NCBI RefSeq assembly: GCF_011634895.1
Contig: NZ_SIRR01000007.1
Coordinates: 393,223 to 457,222, forward strand
DNA from: Rheinheimera pleomorphica
GTDB lineage: Bacteria; Pseudomonadota; Gammaproteobacteria; Enterobacterales; Alteromonadaceae
Reading direction: 5' to 3'
Length of the DNA stretch: 64,000 nucleotides
How positions within the stretch are numbered: the first letter of the stretch is position 1; every line of letters begins with the position of its first letter. The notes under the pieces were generated by a model that saw nothing but the letters and a program-made list of their open reading frames with translations, was not told the origin of the DNA and ran no database searches. Made by a program: the position numbers and the translations under genes. Shown in pieces: positions 34,931 to 46,600 of the stretch.

Positions 34931-34944
34931 TGCATACGTATGCG
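34931..34944. promoter_or_regulatory. Candidate LacI-type operator 3
   Basis: TGCATACGTATGCG matches the palindrome TGCATACGTATGCA at 13 of 14 positions. It lies 72 bp upstream of the leftward GH13/GH31 operon and 110 bp upstream of the rightward chemoreceptor gene, so it could control both. It is one of three such sites in the window. Confidence 0.7.
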
Positions 34945-35053
34945 GCTTTTGGTTGGCGGCTATCTACTATGGTCTTATCCGGCTTTCTTTTGCCATCAGT
35001 TCCACTATGCTGTAACGGATCAGTCAGTTATCACGCCAGGTTGGAGTGTGCCA

Positions 35054-36733
35054 ATGTTTAATTTTACGCTGAAAAATAAAATGCTGTTGTTAGCCGTACT
35101 GCCTATGGTGACGGTAGTATTGGCACTGATGTTACTGGTGTACAGCCAAATGCGGGCGATGGGGGAGGCGGAAATTGTGCAGTTTCGCGCCGATATGATG
35201 CAGGAAAAACGTGAGGCGTTAGAGCATCACGTCACTATAGCTGTGAGCGCCGTTGCACCGTACTTTAGCCAGTCAACACTTAACGATGAACAGTTAGCAA
35301 CGGCTAAGGCGGTCATCAGGTCGATGAAGTTTAGCGACGACGGTTATATGTTTGTTTACGACTTACAGGGGGTCAACATAGTACATGGCTCCAACCAGGC
35401 GCTGGAAGGGCGCAATATGATGGACGTAAAAGACCCTAATGGCGTGCTGTTAATTCGTGAGCTGATTGACGCCGGAAAAAAAGGCGGCGGCTTTGTTGAA
35501 TATATGTGGGATGAGAAAACCCGTGGTGGCTTGACGCCGAAACTGGGCTATGCCACCGCCATGTATAACAACCGCTGGATCTTAGGCTCGGGTTTTTACA
35601 TTGATGACATTGACCGGCGTGTGGCAGAGCAGCAAACCGAGATCGATGCGCGCATTCGCGATACCTTGCTGATGATTGTCGGCAGTGCGGTGTTGTTGCT
35701 GGGGCTGGTGATTGTGCTGGCGCTGTTTGTGGCGAATTTAGTTATAAAACCGCTGCACAATGCCTCGGCCGCACTGATAAATATCGGCCAGGGCGAAGGC
35801 GATCTCACCCAGCGGCTGCAGGTAGACACGGCGGATGAAGTTGGTGAAGTGGCGCGCGGTTTTAATGCCTTTGCGCAAAAAATTCAGCAGCTGATAGGTG
35901 AAGTAAAACAGGTAGTAACGGCGCTGAGCCATGCGGCGTCGACGATGCAGCAAATTGTGCAGTTGAGCGATAACGATGCCAGCACACAAAAGGCCGAGAC
36001 CACTCAGGTTGCCGCCGCCGTGTATCAAATGTCTACCGCCGTACAGGAGGTGGCGACCAGTGCCGGCTTAGCGGCCAGTGCGGCGCAGGACGCCGATAAA
36101 GAAGCGGCCGGTGGCCAGCGCAGCGTGGCGCAAACCATTACCTCAATTAATAAACTGGCCGACGAGGTGAATAAAGCCGGCGATACCATTGAAAAGCTGG
36201 GGGCCAATGCCGACCAGATTGGTTCGGTGGTCAATGTAATACGCGGTATTGCCGAGCAAACCAACCTGCTGGCACTGAATGCCGCGATAGAAGCCGCCCG
36301 CGCCGGCGAGCAGGGTCGTGGTTTTGCCGTAGTGGCCGACGAAGTGCGTACTCTGGCCACCCGCACCCAGCAAAGTACCAACGAAATTCAGCAGATGATT
36401 GACGTGTTCCAGCAGGGTACCAAAGAGGCGGTACAGGTGATGCAGCGCGGCCGCGAGCAGTCGCTGCAAACGGTAGAGCAGGCCGATCAGGCCAGTGAGT
36501 CACTGCAAACTATTACTAAATCGGTCAGCACCATTACCCAGATGAATATACAAATTGCCACCGCAGCTGAGCAGCAAACGGCGGTCGCAGCAGACATTAG
36601 CCGCAGTATTCATGAAATTGCCCAACTGGCCGACCAGGCGGCCAACAATGCGTCTGAATTGGCAAAGTCGACCGGCGAGCTGACCGAGCTGGAACAGCGG
36701 CTTAGCGTGCTGGTATCGCGCTTTCGGGTGTAG
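35054..36733 (+). CDS. Methyl-accepting chemotaxis protein with single Cache domain
   Basis: About 559 residues from the ATG at 35054, 7 bases after GGAG; a longer in-frame ATG at 34880 would add a non-conserved 58-residue leader. Transmembrane helices at about 10-30 and 210-230 flank a periplasmic sCache-type domain ([40 protein letters not shown]). HAMP follows, then the signalling tip [34 protein letters not shown] split across the hairpin. Its ligand is unknown; sharing a regulatory region with glucan genes suggests a link to sugar sensing. Confidence 0.88.
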   Translation: MFNFTLKNKMLLLAVLPMVTVVLALMLLVYSQMRAMGEAEIVQFRADMMQEKREALEHHVTIAVSAVAPYFSQSTLNDEQLATAKAVIRSMKFSDDGYMFVYDLQGVNIVHGSNQALEGRNMMDVKDPNGVLLIRELIDAGKKGGGFVEYMWDEKTRGGLTPKLGYATAMYNNRWILGSGFYIDDIDRRVAEQQTEIDARIRDTLLMIVGSAVLLLGLVIVLALFVANLVIKPLHNASAALINIGQGEGDLTQRLQVDTADEVGEVARGFNAFAQKIQQLIGEVKQVVTALSHAASTMQQIVQLSDNDASTQKAETTQVAAAVYQMSTAVQEVATSAGLAASAAQDADKEAAGGQRSVAQTITSINKLADEVNKAGDTIEKLGANADQIGSVVNVIRGIAEQTNLLALNAAIEAARAGEQGRGFAVVADEVRTLATRTQQSTNEIQQMIDVFQQGTKEAVQVMQRGREQSLQTVEQADQASESLQTITKSVSTITQMNIQIATAAEQQTAVAADISRSIHEIAQLADQAANNASELAKSTGELTELEQRLSVLVSRFRV

Positions 36734-37592
36734 TGTTAACAGGCAGTGGCCGCTGCACAAACCAGCGGCCTAGCTGCCATAGCAGATACAGCGATAACAG
36801 CGGAAACAGCAGGGTTTGCAGGCTATATATCACGATAAGCTGAATAAGTTTTTCTACCATGGTATCGGAAAAGCTTTTCATTGCCGCCAACATATCACTG
36901 GCTTTGGCCGCCATTTGCCTAAGCCAGCTAAGTGAACCGTCGTTGTCTGCCTGCAGCGGTTGCTCAACCTGCTGTAAGGCAGCGGTTTCCAGATTAAGGG
37001 CAGCCTCAGCGGCTTCACGCTGTGGCGTGAGCACCCAGTCAGATAATTCAGCGACGCCATAGGCAGCCAGTGGTATACCAATACGGGTAAGCAGCAATAG
37101 CGCAATAAAGCTGCGCAACAGGTAACGGCAGTTGCTGCGCCAACTGGCCGGGCCGAGTAACAACAGCGTAGCAGAGGCCAAAATACCGCCACCAAACAGC
37201 GGCAGCGCAGCCAGTTTGCCAAATTCGAGCAAAAACAGCTGTAAGCCAACCGATGTCATGGCAACTACCATTAGATCTGAATAGCGTACCGCCATATCCT
37301 GCAATGGTTTTAATAACTGGCCCGGTTTAACACTGGCCACCCCGACACCAACCTCAGCTTCAGAGACAAAAGCAATGCCACGGTCAATTAAGCGCGCTGT
37401 GGCAAAAGACGCACTGCTTAGCATTAAACTGTGCTGCAGCGCCTGGCGAGCTTGCGTATCCAGCGGGGCGAATAATGGATTTAGCGCGCGTTGCTGCAAC
37501 ACACCGGAATATATGCCCGCCGCCAGTGCCGCTATACAGAATAGCAGCGCCAGCAGCCGCTGTGCCCGGCTGAGTTTGTTCAGGTAATTCAT
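36702..37592 (-). CDS. Hypothetical multi-pass membrane protein, 296 aa
   Basis: GGAGG precedes the ATG. Hydrophobic helices are visible at about 13-30, 110-130, 133-150, 165-185 and 250-275. The segment between about 190 and 240 is amphipathic ([26 protein letters not shown]), perhaps a cytoplasmic or periplasmic coiled coil. No family is recognised. Its last 32 bp overlap the 3' end of the convergent chemoreceptor gene. Confidence 0.65.
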   Translation of the reverse strand: MNYLNKLSRAQRLLALLFCIAALAAGIYSGVLQQRALNPLFAPLDTQARQALQHSLMLSSASFATARLIDRGIAFVSEAEVGVGVASVKPGQLLKPLQDMAVRYSDLMVVAMTSVGLQLFLLEFGKLAALPLFGGGILASATLLLLGPASWRSNCRYLLRSFIALLLLTRIGIPLAAYGVAELSDWVLTPQREAAEAALNLETAALQQVEQPLQADNDGSLSWLRQMAAKASDMLAAMKSFSDTMVEKLIQLIVIYSLQTLLFPLLSLYLLWQLGRWFVQRPLPVNTTPESAIPAR

Positions 37593-37665
37593 AAGTGCCT
37601 CCGGCTGACAGTATGCTGGGCTAAGCTGACGTCAGTATTAACGATATCGTGGCACAGATAAAGTA

Positions 37666-37685
37666 AAGGCGCCCAGAGGCGCCTT
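37666..37685 (-). terminator. Terminator of the giant-protein operon
   Basis: AAGGCGCC (37666-37673) and GGCGCCTT (37678-37685) pair across CAGA, 8 bp past the giant gene stop. On the minus strand it is followed by TTTACTTTATC. The stem is GC-rich and compact. Confidence 0.8.
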
Positions 37686-37693
37686 CAGTACGG

Positions 37694-40600
37694 TTAAAAG
37701 TGATAACTGACGCCCAGCATTACATTGTCCGCTTTATTGCCCTGCAGATGATAGCGGTTAAACATCGCCTGTAAGGCAAGGTGCTGGTCCAGCGCGTAAC
37801 GGGCTCCCAGCGCCCAGTAGAGGTCGGTGTCACTGGCTTTGTTTTGGATCAGGTTATTGCCGGCGCGACTATGAGTTTCACTGTCCCAGGCAAAAACGCC
37901 GGCCTGCACTGTCGCTGACCAACCGGCATATTGCCATAGGTGATATGACAAACCGCTACGCACCCCTTCGGCCAGCATAGGGCCAATATCAGACACGGTT
38001 TGATGAAACTGCGCCGGTGTCAGGCTGTCACCACGGATGCTGACACTGGCATCACCTAAATCGACATAATGCGCCTGCACCGCCAGCCTGGGGGTAAAGT
38101 AATAGCTAAGGCCCAGCGCCCAACTGTTGCCGCTGTTATCGTATTGCAGCAGTTCGGCGTCTGCCGGCAGCAGGCGGCTAACCTCGGCAGTTGACTGCCG
38201 GGTCGTGCTGTTGCCGAATAATGCCTCAACCGACCAGTTAGCCTGGCTATTGAAGCTAAACAGTGCGGCCAGGATTAATAGCGGTTTTAGCACGTTTTGA
38301 CGCCGGCGCATAACCGCCAAAGCGGCCAGTAACAACAGTGGCCAGCCATATAGCGCACCACCAGACGATTTGTTGACCACGGTAATCACCTCATATGCTG
38401 TGACAGTAATGTTTACGGTGCCGTTGACGCTGCCGCCACGCTGATCACTTAGCGTGAAGCTAACCGTATCGGTACCATCAAAGCCAGGTTGCGGCGTGTA
38501 ACTTAGCGTTTGCGCTGCAGTAACGGATACGCTGCCGTGCTGGGCTGTGGCACTGCTGATCACCAGCGTATCGCCATCCGGATCGCTGGCGTTGGCCAGC
38601 ACATCAAGCTCAAGGCTGGTTCTGTCATCAGTACTGGCGGTGGCATTCGTCACCACCGGAGCACGGTTGTAATACACCGTCACAGTTACCGTAGCGCTGG
38701 CACTGCCGTTATTGCCATCAGTGATGGCATAGCTGAGGCTATCCTCGCCGACAAAGTCCTGCGACGGGGTGTACAACAGCGTCAGGCCATCATCACTGAT
38801 ACTGACATTACCGAAAGCGGCCGTTGCCTGATTAATGCTCAGCGTATCCGCATCGGCGTCAGTGTCATTTTGCAGCACGTCCAGTGTATGGCTTTGGTTC
38901 CACTGTACGGCGTAGCTATCGTCTGCGGCGACAGGTAACTGGTTGTTGTTAAGGATAACCGCGACACCACCCGGGTCGACAATGGCACCGTTGGCTAAGC
39001 CATCGGCATCATTCGGGCCACCATCTTCAATGGTCAGTTGTACACACCAGTGGCCTGCGGTTAAACCGGGTTGCCAGTTGCTGCTACCGGGCGGTGGGCA
39101 GAAACCGGGTTCGCCGGGGGCACTGAACAAGCGGTTCTGCTCATTTTGTACAAAGTTATTCCAGCCATTGGCAGGGGTGAACTTGCGGTACACCGCGTTT
39201 GCTGGCACAGGTTGTCGCTGTGGCAGTGCCAGGGCGTAACTTGCGCCTGTAGCCGGCAGGTTGCGCAGGATAAAGTCAAAGGTACCGCCGATATTGCTGG
39301 CCTGCATATCGGGTTCCAGCCATTGCAGATCGGCACTGGTTAACTGAATGCCGCCGGTATTGCTCAGTACGGCAGTGGCGCCTTTACGCAGGCAGATCCC
39401 CGGCTCACCTTCAGCAACAAACTGCGTTACCGCCGCCAGCTGTTCCGGAATGACGTTGCAGTCAAAACCCGGATCCAGATAGTCAGCTATGCCGTTGCCA
39501 TTACTGTCACCTAAGCCTTCAACATTATCCGGGATCAGGTTGTTGTTGCTGTCACTGTCATCCAGTACAGGCAGGGTATCCTGCACCAGCAGATACACCT
39601 CAGCTGTGCGGCTGAGCGGCTGCGGCGCATCATCTGTTGCGGTAACGGCAATACGGTAGACGCCGCTGCTGAGGTCAGCCGGGTCAAAGACAAACTGAGA
39701 TGTGTCTGCCGAGGTATTCAGCAGTGCAGCATCAGCTTGCCATTGCAGGGAAACCGTGTCTGCCGGGTTGGCATCAAAGACCTGAGCGGACACCGTTACC
39801 ACACCAGCGGTTTTACTCAGCGTTAGCCGGTTTTCACCTTGTTGCTGAGCATCCAGCTGTATTACCGGGGCCAGGTTTGCTTCGGTCACCGTAATAGTGG
39901 TGCTGGCATTGACGCCCAGATTCAGGTTGTCATCCAGTGTAATAACAATCTGTTTCTCTGCCTCAGTGGTTAAGTCCGCAAACACATTAAAACTGATGCT
40001 GGCACGCAGACCGGAATCGATTTGTACTGAGCCCGCAGCCAGATCATGTTCCGTGAGCGTGCTGGCTGAGCCAGTGACAACATAGCCAACTTCAACCGGA
40101 TAAGCCGGCGGCGGACCATTTAGGATGACGTCAAAGCTCACCGTACTGTTGTTAAGCACGGTTTGTGGTTTGCTTAACGACACCAGTGGGTTTATCTGCA
40201 GCAACTGGGTCACAGTGCTGCTCTGGCCGCTGGCATCTGTTGCCCGCCAGTACAGCTCGTGGCGACCCGTGGAGAACAGCGGTATGCCATTAACCAGCGA
40301 TACCGCCAGCCGGTTGCCTGTGCTGTCAACCGCCGTTGCTACACCCACATCGACTTTGGTAAATAAGCCGGTAGCATCCACGGTTAAGTCACTCGGTGCG
40401 GTAATGACCGGTGCATTCTGGTTGCTGCCTGCAATTTGCAGTGTTACCCGCGCCATATCGCTAAGCTCACCATCGCTGATACGATAGCTAAATGAAGCCG
40501 TGCCGCTGAAGTTGTCCGGCGCAGTGAACAGCAGTTTATTAGCCTGAATACTGACCAGGCCAATACTGGCTTTGGCGGTCGTAATCGTCAGGCTGTCTTC

Positions 40601-43600
40601 GTCCGGATCGGTATCGTTTAGCAGCACATCCAGCAGATAGCTGTGGTTGTCACTCACCAGCAGGGTGAAATTATCGTCCACCGCCAGTGGTGCAGCATTA
40701 ACATTAACGACTTCCAGGTTAAAGGCATCGAGGCTGGCGGTAAATTCGCCATCCGACACGCTGATAACAATACCAGTAGTGGTGCCAACATCGGTTTTTG
40801 CCGGGGTGCCGGTTAAGGCGCCGGTGGCGGTGTCGAAGCTGGCCCAGCTGGGCTTATTGCTAATGCTAAAGCTCAGGGTGTCGTCGTCGGGGTCAGATGC
40901 CGTTGGCGTAAAGCTGTACTGGGCATCCTGCGATACGGTGGTTGCCGGTGAGCCACTGATGCTTGGCGCATCATTGACATTCGTCACTGTCAGGCTGAAT
41001 GCCGGCAATGCTGCAGTTAAGCTGCCATCAGATACGCTAATGACAATACCGGCAGTACTGCCAACATCGCTATTGCCCGGTGTGCCGGTTAAGGCACCGC
41101 TGGCGCTGTTAAAGCTGGCCCAGCCCGGCTTATTGCTAATGCTAAAGGTCAGGTTATCGCCGGTATCAATATCACTGGCCGTTGGCGTAAAGCTGTACGG
41201 GGCATCCTGCGCAACGGTGGTTGCCGGAGAGCCGCTGATGGTTGGCGCATCATTAACATTCGTCACCGTCAGGCTGAACGCTGGCAGTGTAGCGCTTAGG
41301 CTGCCATCGCTGACACTAATGACGATACCGGCTGTTGTGCCAACATCGCTATTGCCCGGTGTGCCGGTTAAGGCACCGTTGGCGCTGTTAAAGCTGGCCC
41401 AGCCCGGCTTATTGCTGATGCTAAAGGTCAGGTTATCGCCGGTGTCGATGTCACTGGCTGTTGGTGTAAAGCTGTAAAGTGCATCCTGCGCCACGGTGGT
41501 TGCCGGGCTGCCGCTAATGGTTGGCGCATCGTTAACATCAATAACTGTCAGGCTAAATGCTGGCAAACTGCTACTTAGCTCACCGTCACTGACACTGATC
41601 ACGATATTGCTGTTAACCCCTACATCGGCTTGCGCAGGTACGCCGCGTAAGGTGCCTGTGGCGCTGTTAAAGCTGGCCCAGGCGGGCTGATTAGCGATGC
41701 TGAACGTCAGCGAGTTACTGTCAACATCAGCTGCCGAGGGGGTAAAGCTATACAGGGTATTCTGATTAACCAGAGTTGCCGCTATGCCGGAAATGGTCGG
41801 CGCATTATTTACTGCACTAATGGTCACCGTTGTCACAATAGCAGGCATGCTGCTATCAACGCCATCGTTGGCGGTGCCGCCGTCATCCTGCAGACTGTTC
41901 AACGTCACAACGCGACTAAGCGGGTTCGGATCCTGGCTGCTATTACGATAGGTTATCGCGTCCAAAATAGCTTCTGTCAGGGCACTACTGATACCGGTGG
42001 CGTGACTTAAACTGACGGTGGCCGTGCTGCCGGTCAGCACAACGCTGGCCTGTAGTGCATTACTGGCGGTGGTTAGCGAGTTAGCCTGAGTCAGCGCTAT
42101 GTCGCTGCCATCAATGGTTAATATTTCCGCGCTGCCGTTGTTTACGCCGGTCACGGTCAACTGCAAGCCAATAACGCTCTGTGCGGCTTCAATCAGGTCG
42201 ATACTGAGATTGTTAAACAAATCCACTGCAGCGCCGTTTTCGGTAAAGGTGACGGCGCCACCGGTTGCCGTCAGCACAGGTGCATCATTTTTCAGGCTGA
42301 TACTGACCGACGCTGTTTCCGTTACCGGCGCACCAGCTTCATCAGTAAAAGTCCAATCCAGCACCACACTGGTATCCGGGTCGTTTGAGCTGTTGGTGTA
42401 GGTGATTTGCTGCATGATGGCATTAACGTCAGAACGTTCTGGCAGCTCGCCATTGGCATCGGTAAAGGTTAACAGCAACTGGCCCGCGCTTGAGGTATCA
42501 AAACTGGCAATGGCCAGGCCATTTTTCAGTACTTCGCCAGCAACCAGGCTCATGCCACTGCCATCAGCAAAACTGAAGCTGTCGGTGCTGTTGGCACCGC
42601 CGCTGCGCATTATTGTCACAAACGCACCGCTGTAGTTACCGTTACCACCGTTCAGAATATCCAGCTCGTCGTCGGTTACGGTGATATCGTTATCTATTAC
42701 GACCGGGCTGCCTGCCTCAATAAAGGTGTTCCCCCCGGCCAGGTCTGACAGAACCGGAGCGCGATTGCCTTCTACTGCACCGATGTCGACTGCGGCACCG
42801 GCAATGCGGGCGGCGCCTACCGCATCCAGAGGCAGGGCTTCAGCTATATTGCTATCCGCGTCAATATCGTAGCTATCTGCCGGTAATGCCGCTGTACTGC
42901 CGGCATCAGATAGTGCGCTGCCAGCTAATGGCTGGTGCGTCAGGACAACACCACCGTTATCGGCAAGGTCAGTTAACAGCAGCTCGCTGGTGCCCTGATT
43001 ATTCAGGCTTGAGGTGTCAGTTGTGATAATGGCGTTGCTGCCAAAGAAGCTGTGGCTGGCTATCTCAATAGTGCCGTTAACATCATCCGGCACGCCGCCG
43101 CTGGCCAGCGCAGAACCGGCAGCCCCGGCTGCGGCATCGGCCCCGGCAGTATTACCGGCAATAACGCTGTTAATAACCGTATCGGTGCCATTGGCGGATA
43201 ACCCGCCACCGGCGCTGGCGGCCGCGTTGCCGACAAGCGTTGAGTTGTAGAGATTCGCCGTGCCGCTGGTGACGCGCAGACCGCCGCCTACGGCGCCTGC
43301 ACCCAGTGCGGCATTGCCGCTGATCGTGGTGTTGACCAGCGTCAGGGTTTCTGTGCTGTCAAACTGGATACCGCCACCGTGTGCACTGGCGCCGCTGGTG
43401 GTGTTGCCAGACACTGTGCTGTTAATCAGAGTCAGGTTACTGGCGTTACCGACGATTCTCAAGCCGCCGCCAAAGCTGGTACTGCTGTTACCAACGACGC
43501 TGGTATTAACCAGTGTCAGGTTAACGCTTGCGCCATAAATGCCGCCGCCACCCAAAGCGGTCTCGTTGTTATCAGAGATCACGGCGTTGCGCAGCGTCAC

Positions 43601-46600
43601 GCTGGCGTTATTACCGATAGCGATGCCTGCACCACCACCACTAACCGTGCCTTGTGTCAGCGTGAGGCCATTGATGTCGATATTGCTCAGGCCACTGCCA
43701 ATCGCCAGTACCCTGCTACTATGGTTGGCAGAGATAGTGATATCTGGCCGTTGGTCAGTGTCCAGGTCGCCATTTATCGTGAGATCGCTGTGGTTAATGG
43801 CAAGTTCAGTGCCGTTAAGGCTAATGTTGCCGCCCTGCTTGCCAGCTGTGCTGTTGTCCAGGTCAAAGGTGATTGTATCGCCGGCACGCGCCCAGAACAG
43901 GGCTTCACGCAGACTCAACCCGTTCCCGTCGGCTTCATCATCGACCAGGGTGACGGCGGTGGTTTCGTCGTCATTAATATCGAGATCACTGGTTACCAGC
44001 AGGGTAAGGCTTTGCGTTCTTACGGTAAACTCGTTCGAGCTGCTGTTGCCGCTGCCAGTGTTACCGGCCGCATCTGTCACGCCGCTGGTGTCCAGCGTAA
44101 TGGCATTATTTAACTCGTAGGTATCCGCATCCGGCGTATAGGTTGCGGTCCAGGTAATACCACCATCAGCGGATGTAACGGCATCCAGGCTGCCAAAAAG
44201 CACGCTCAGATCATCGTTAGTCAAACCACTGACGGCCTCGCTAAAGGTAATCGTCAGCTGTGATGTTTCACCGGCCAGTAATTCAGTGTCGGCCATCACC
44301 AGGCTGGCAGTTGGCCGCAGGGTGTCTATGCTGTAGTTGGCCGAGTTGGTACTACCGCTGCCTGCATTACCGGCTATGTCTGCGACAGCCGTCATATTCA
44401 GGCTGATCACATTAGTAGCGGCGGTTGTGTCAGCCGCCGGGGTAAAGGTAGTGCTCCAGCTAATACCGCCATCAGACGAGCTGACCGGGCTCAGGCTGCC
44501 GTTGGCGACCGTCAGATCATCGTTGCTAAAGCCGGTAACGGCCTCATTAAAGGTAATAGTGACCAGAGAGGTATCTCCCGCAACCAGCGAACTGTCTGCA
44601 AAAACCAGGCTTGCGCTGGGGGCAACAGTGTCGATTGCTAGGGTTAAAGCAGCAGAAGCGGCGCTGGTATTATTGGCAGCATCAGAGGCAACGGCTGTCA
44701 GATTATGGCTGCCGTCTGATAAAGCCATCGCCGGGGTCAGGCTCCAGTCGCCGTTCGCATCGGCGGTCGTGCTGCCGATGGCACCATCAAGGCTGGAACT
44801 GAGCGCTACCGTGACATTGGCATCAGCGGTGCCGTTGATGGTTGGGGTGTTGTCGTTGGTGATAGCATCTGCCGGCACGCCGGAGTCAGAGGCTGCGTCC
44901 AGTGTCAGGTTTGCCGGCACGGCCGGTGCCTCGCGGTCTACCGCATGAAGCTCCCCACTGCTAAAGGCGGGTACAAAGCCATTAGTGCCATTGCCGTTGC
45001 CAAGTGCATCGGTGATGCCGGAGTTGGCAATCACATCCAACCGTAAGGTGCCAGTGCCGCTGATCTGGTCAATCGTTACGGTCACGCTATTGGCGTTTAC
45101 CGCAGATACGCTGGCGATATTCGCTGATACAGTGGCACCGCTTAGCGTCAGGCTAAAGTCAGCCACAGTCACGTTCGCGGGCACCTCATCAAAGGTTACC
45201 GTGAATTGCATGCTCTCAGCAGTTGTCAGCGGTGCGCCGTTAACCGTAATAGCAGTGACCGTTGGCGGTGTAATATCCGCCACCGTAAAGTTCCAGCTGG
45301 TATTGTCCGCAAGGCCAGCGTACGGCGTACCGGCTAAATCGGTAATGGCACCATTGGCCAGTTGGATGTAATAGCTGGTGTTCTCGTTTAGATCTGCCGT
45401 CGGGTTAATGGTCAGCTCGTTGTTAGTAATGCTGAGCTGGCCGCCGTTGGCAGCCACGTCTATGCTCACTACCGGGGTGTCAGCTGAGTCGTAAATGACA
45501 ATGTCGCCAGCACCTAAGGCGATATTTTCACTAAAGGTCATGACAAAGTTGGCATCGACAGCCACATTGCTGGCACCGTCGGCCGGGTTAAGCGTTTGCA
45601 GTGTTGGCGCAACGGCATCTACCAGCACGCTGGTGGTAGCGCCCACCGCATTTAATGTCGTGTTCAGAGCATTGCCTGCAGCATCGCGCATCGTGCCGCC
45701 ATTTGTATCAATACTGGCGGCAACAGCAATACCATCGCTATCGCTATCGCCGGCTTGCACGGTGTAGCGAAATACCAGTGCCGAGCTGCCGCTACCGCTT
45801 AGGTAAGTCGCCTGGCGCGTGGTAGCCCCAATGGTTAATGCCAGCTGCGGCGTACCGCCACCCGTGTCTACCGTAATGTTTTCGCTGCTGTTAACGGTGA
45901 AATCCAGGTTTTGGCCGCTGCTATAGGTAGCATTGGCCGGCACGCTGACGCTTGAAACCGTCGGTGCTACCGCATCTACCAACACGTTAGCCGTTGCACC
46001 CACCGCATTTAGTGTCGTGTTCAGAGCATTGCCTGCAGCATCGCGCACCGTGCCACCGTTAGTATCAATACTGCCTGCTACGGCAATACCGTCGCTATCA
46101 TTATCGCCGGCCTGTACAGTGTAACGAAACAGCAGTGCCGAGCTGCCGCTACCACTTAGGTAAGTTGCCTGGCGCGTGGTAGCGCCGATGGTCAGAGCAA
46201 GTTGCGGTGTACCGCCACCCGTGTCTAGCGTAACGTTTTCGCTGCTATTAACAGTGAAGTCCAGGTTTTGGCCACTACTGTAAGTCGCGTTTGCCGGTAC
46301 GCTGACGGAGGCCACGCTGGGTACTGTCGTATCGATAGTAATAGCTAAACCCGAAGATGCCCCACTGGTATTCCCCGATACATCTGTTGCTGTTGCGGTA
46401 ATAGTATGAGTACCGGCGCTCATCGCACCTGCGGTAAAGGACCAGTTGCCAGAACCATCCGCTGTGGTGCTGCCCAGTGTACCGGATAGCGATGACATCA
46501 CGCTAACGGTCGAATTGGCTTCGGCGGTGCCGGTAAAGCTTGGGGTTGTGTTGTTGGTCAGGTTATCGGTGTTTGAACTGCCACTGTCGGAGGCAGCAGA

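Noticed and set aside
40647..41477. Long open frame antisense to the giant gene (276 codons), with others at 43379-44113, 43539-44120 and 44337-44948
   Set aside because: They mirror the repeats of the sense gene, have no ribosome sites or domains, and arise from biased codon use in the Ser/Thr-rich repeats.
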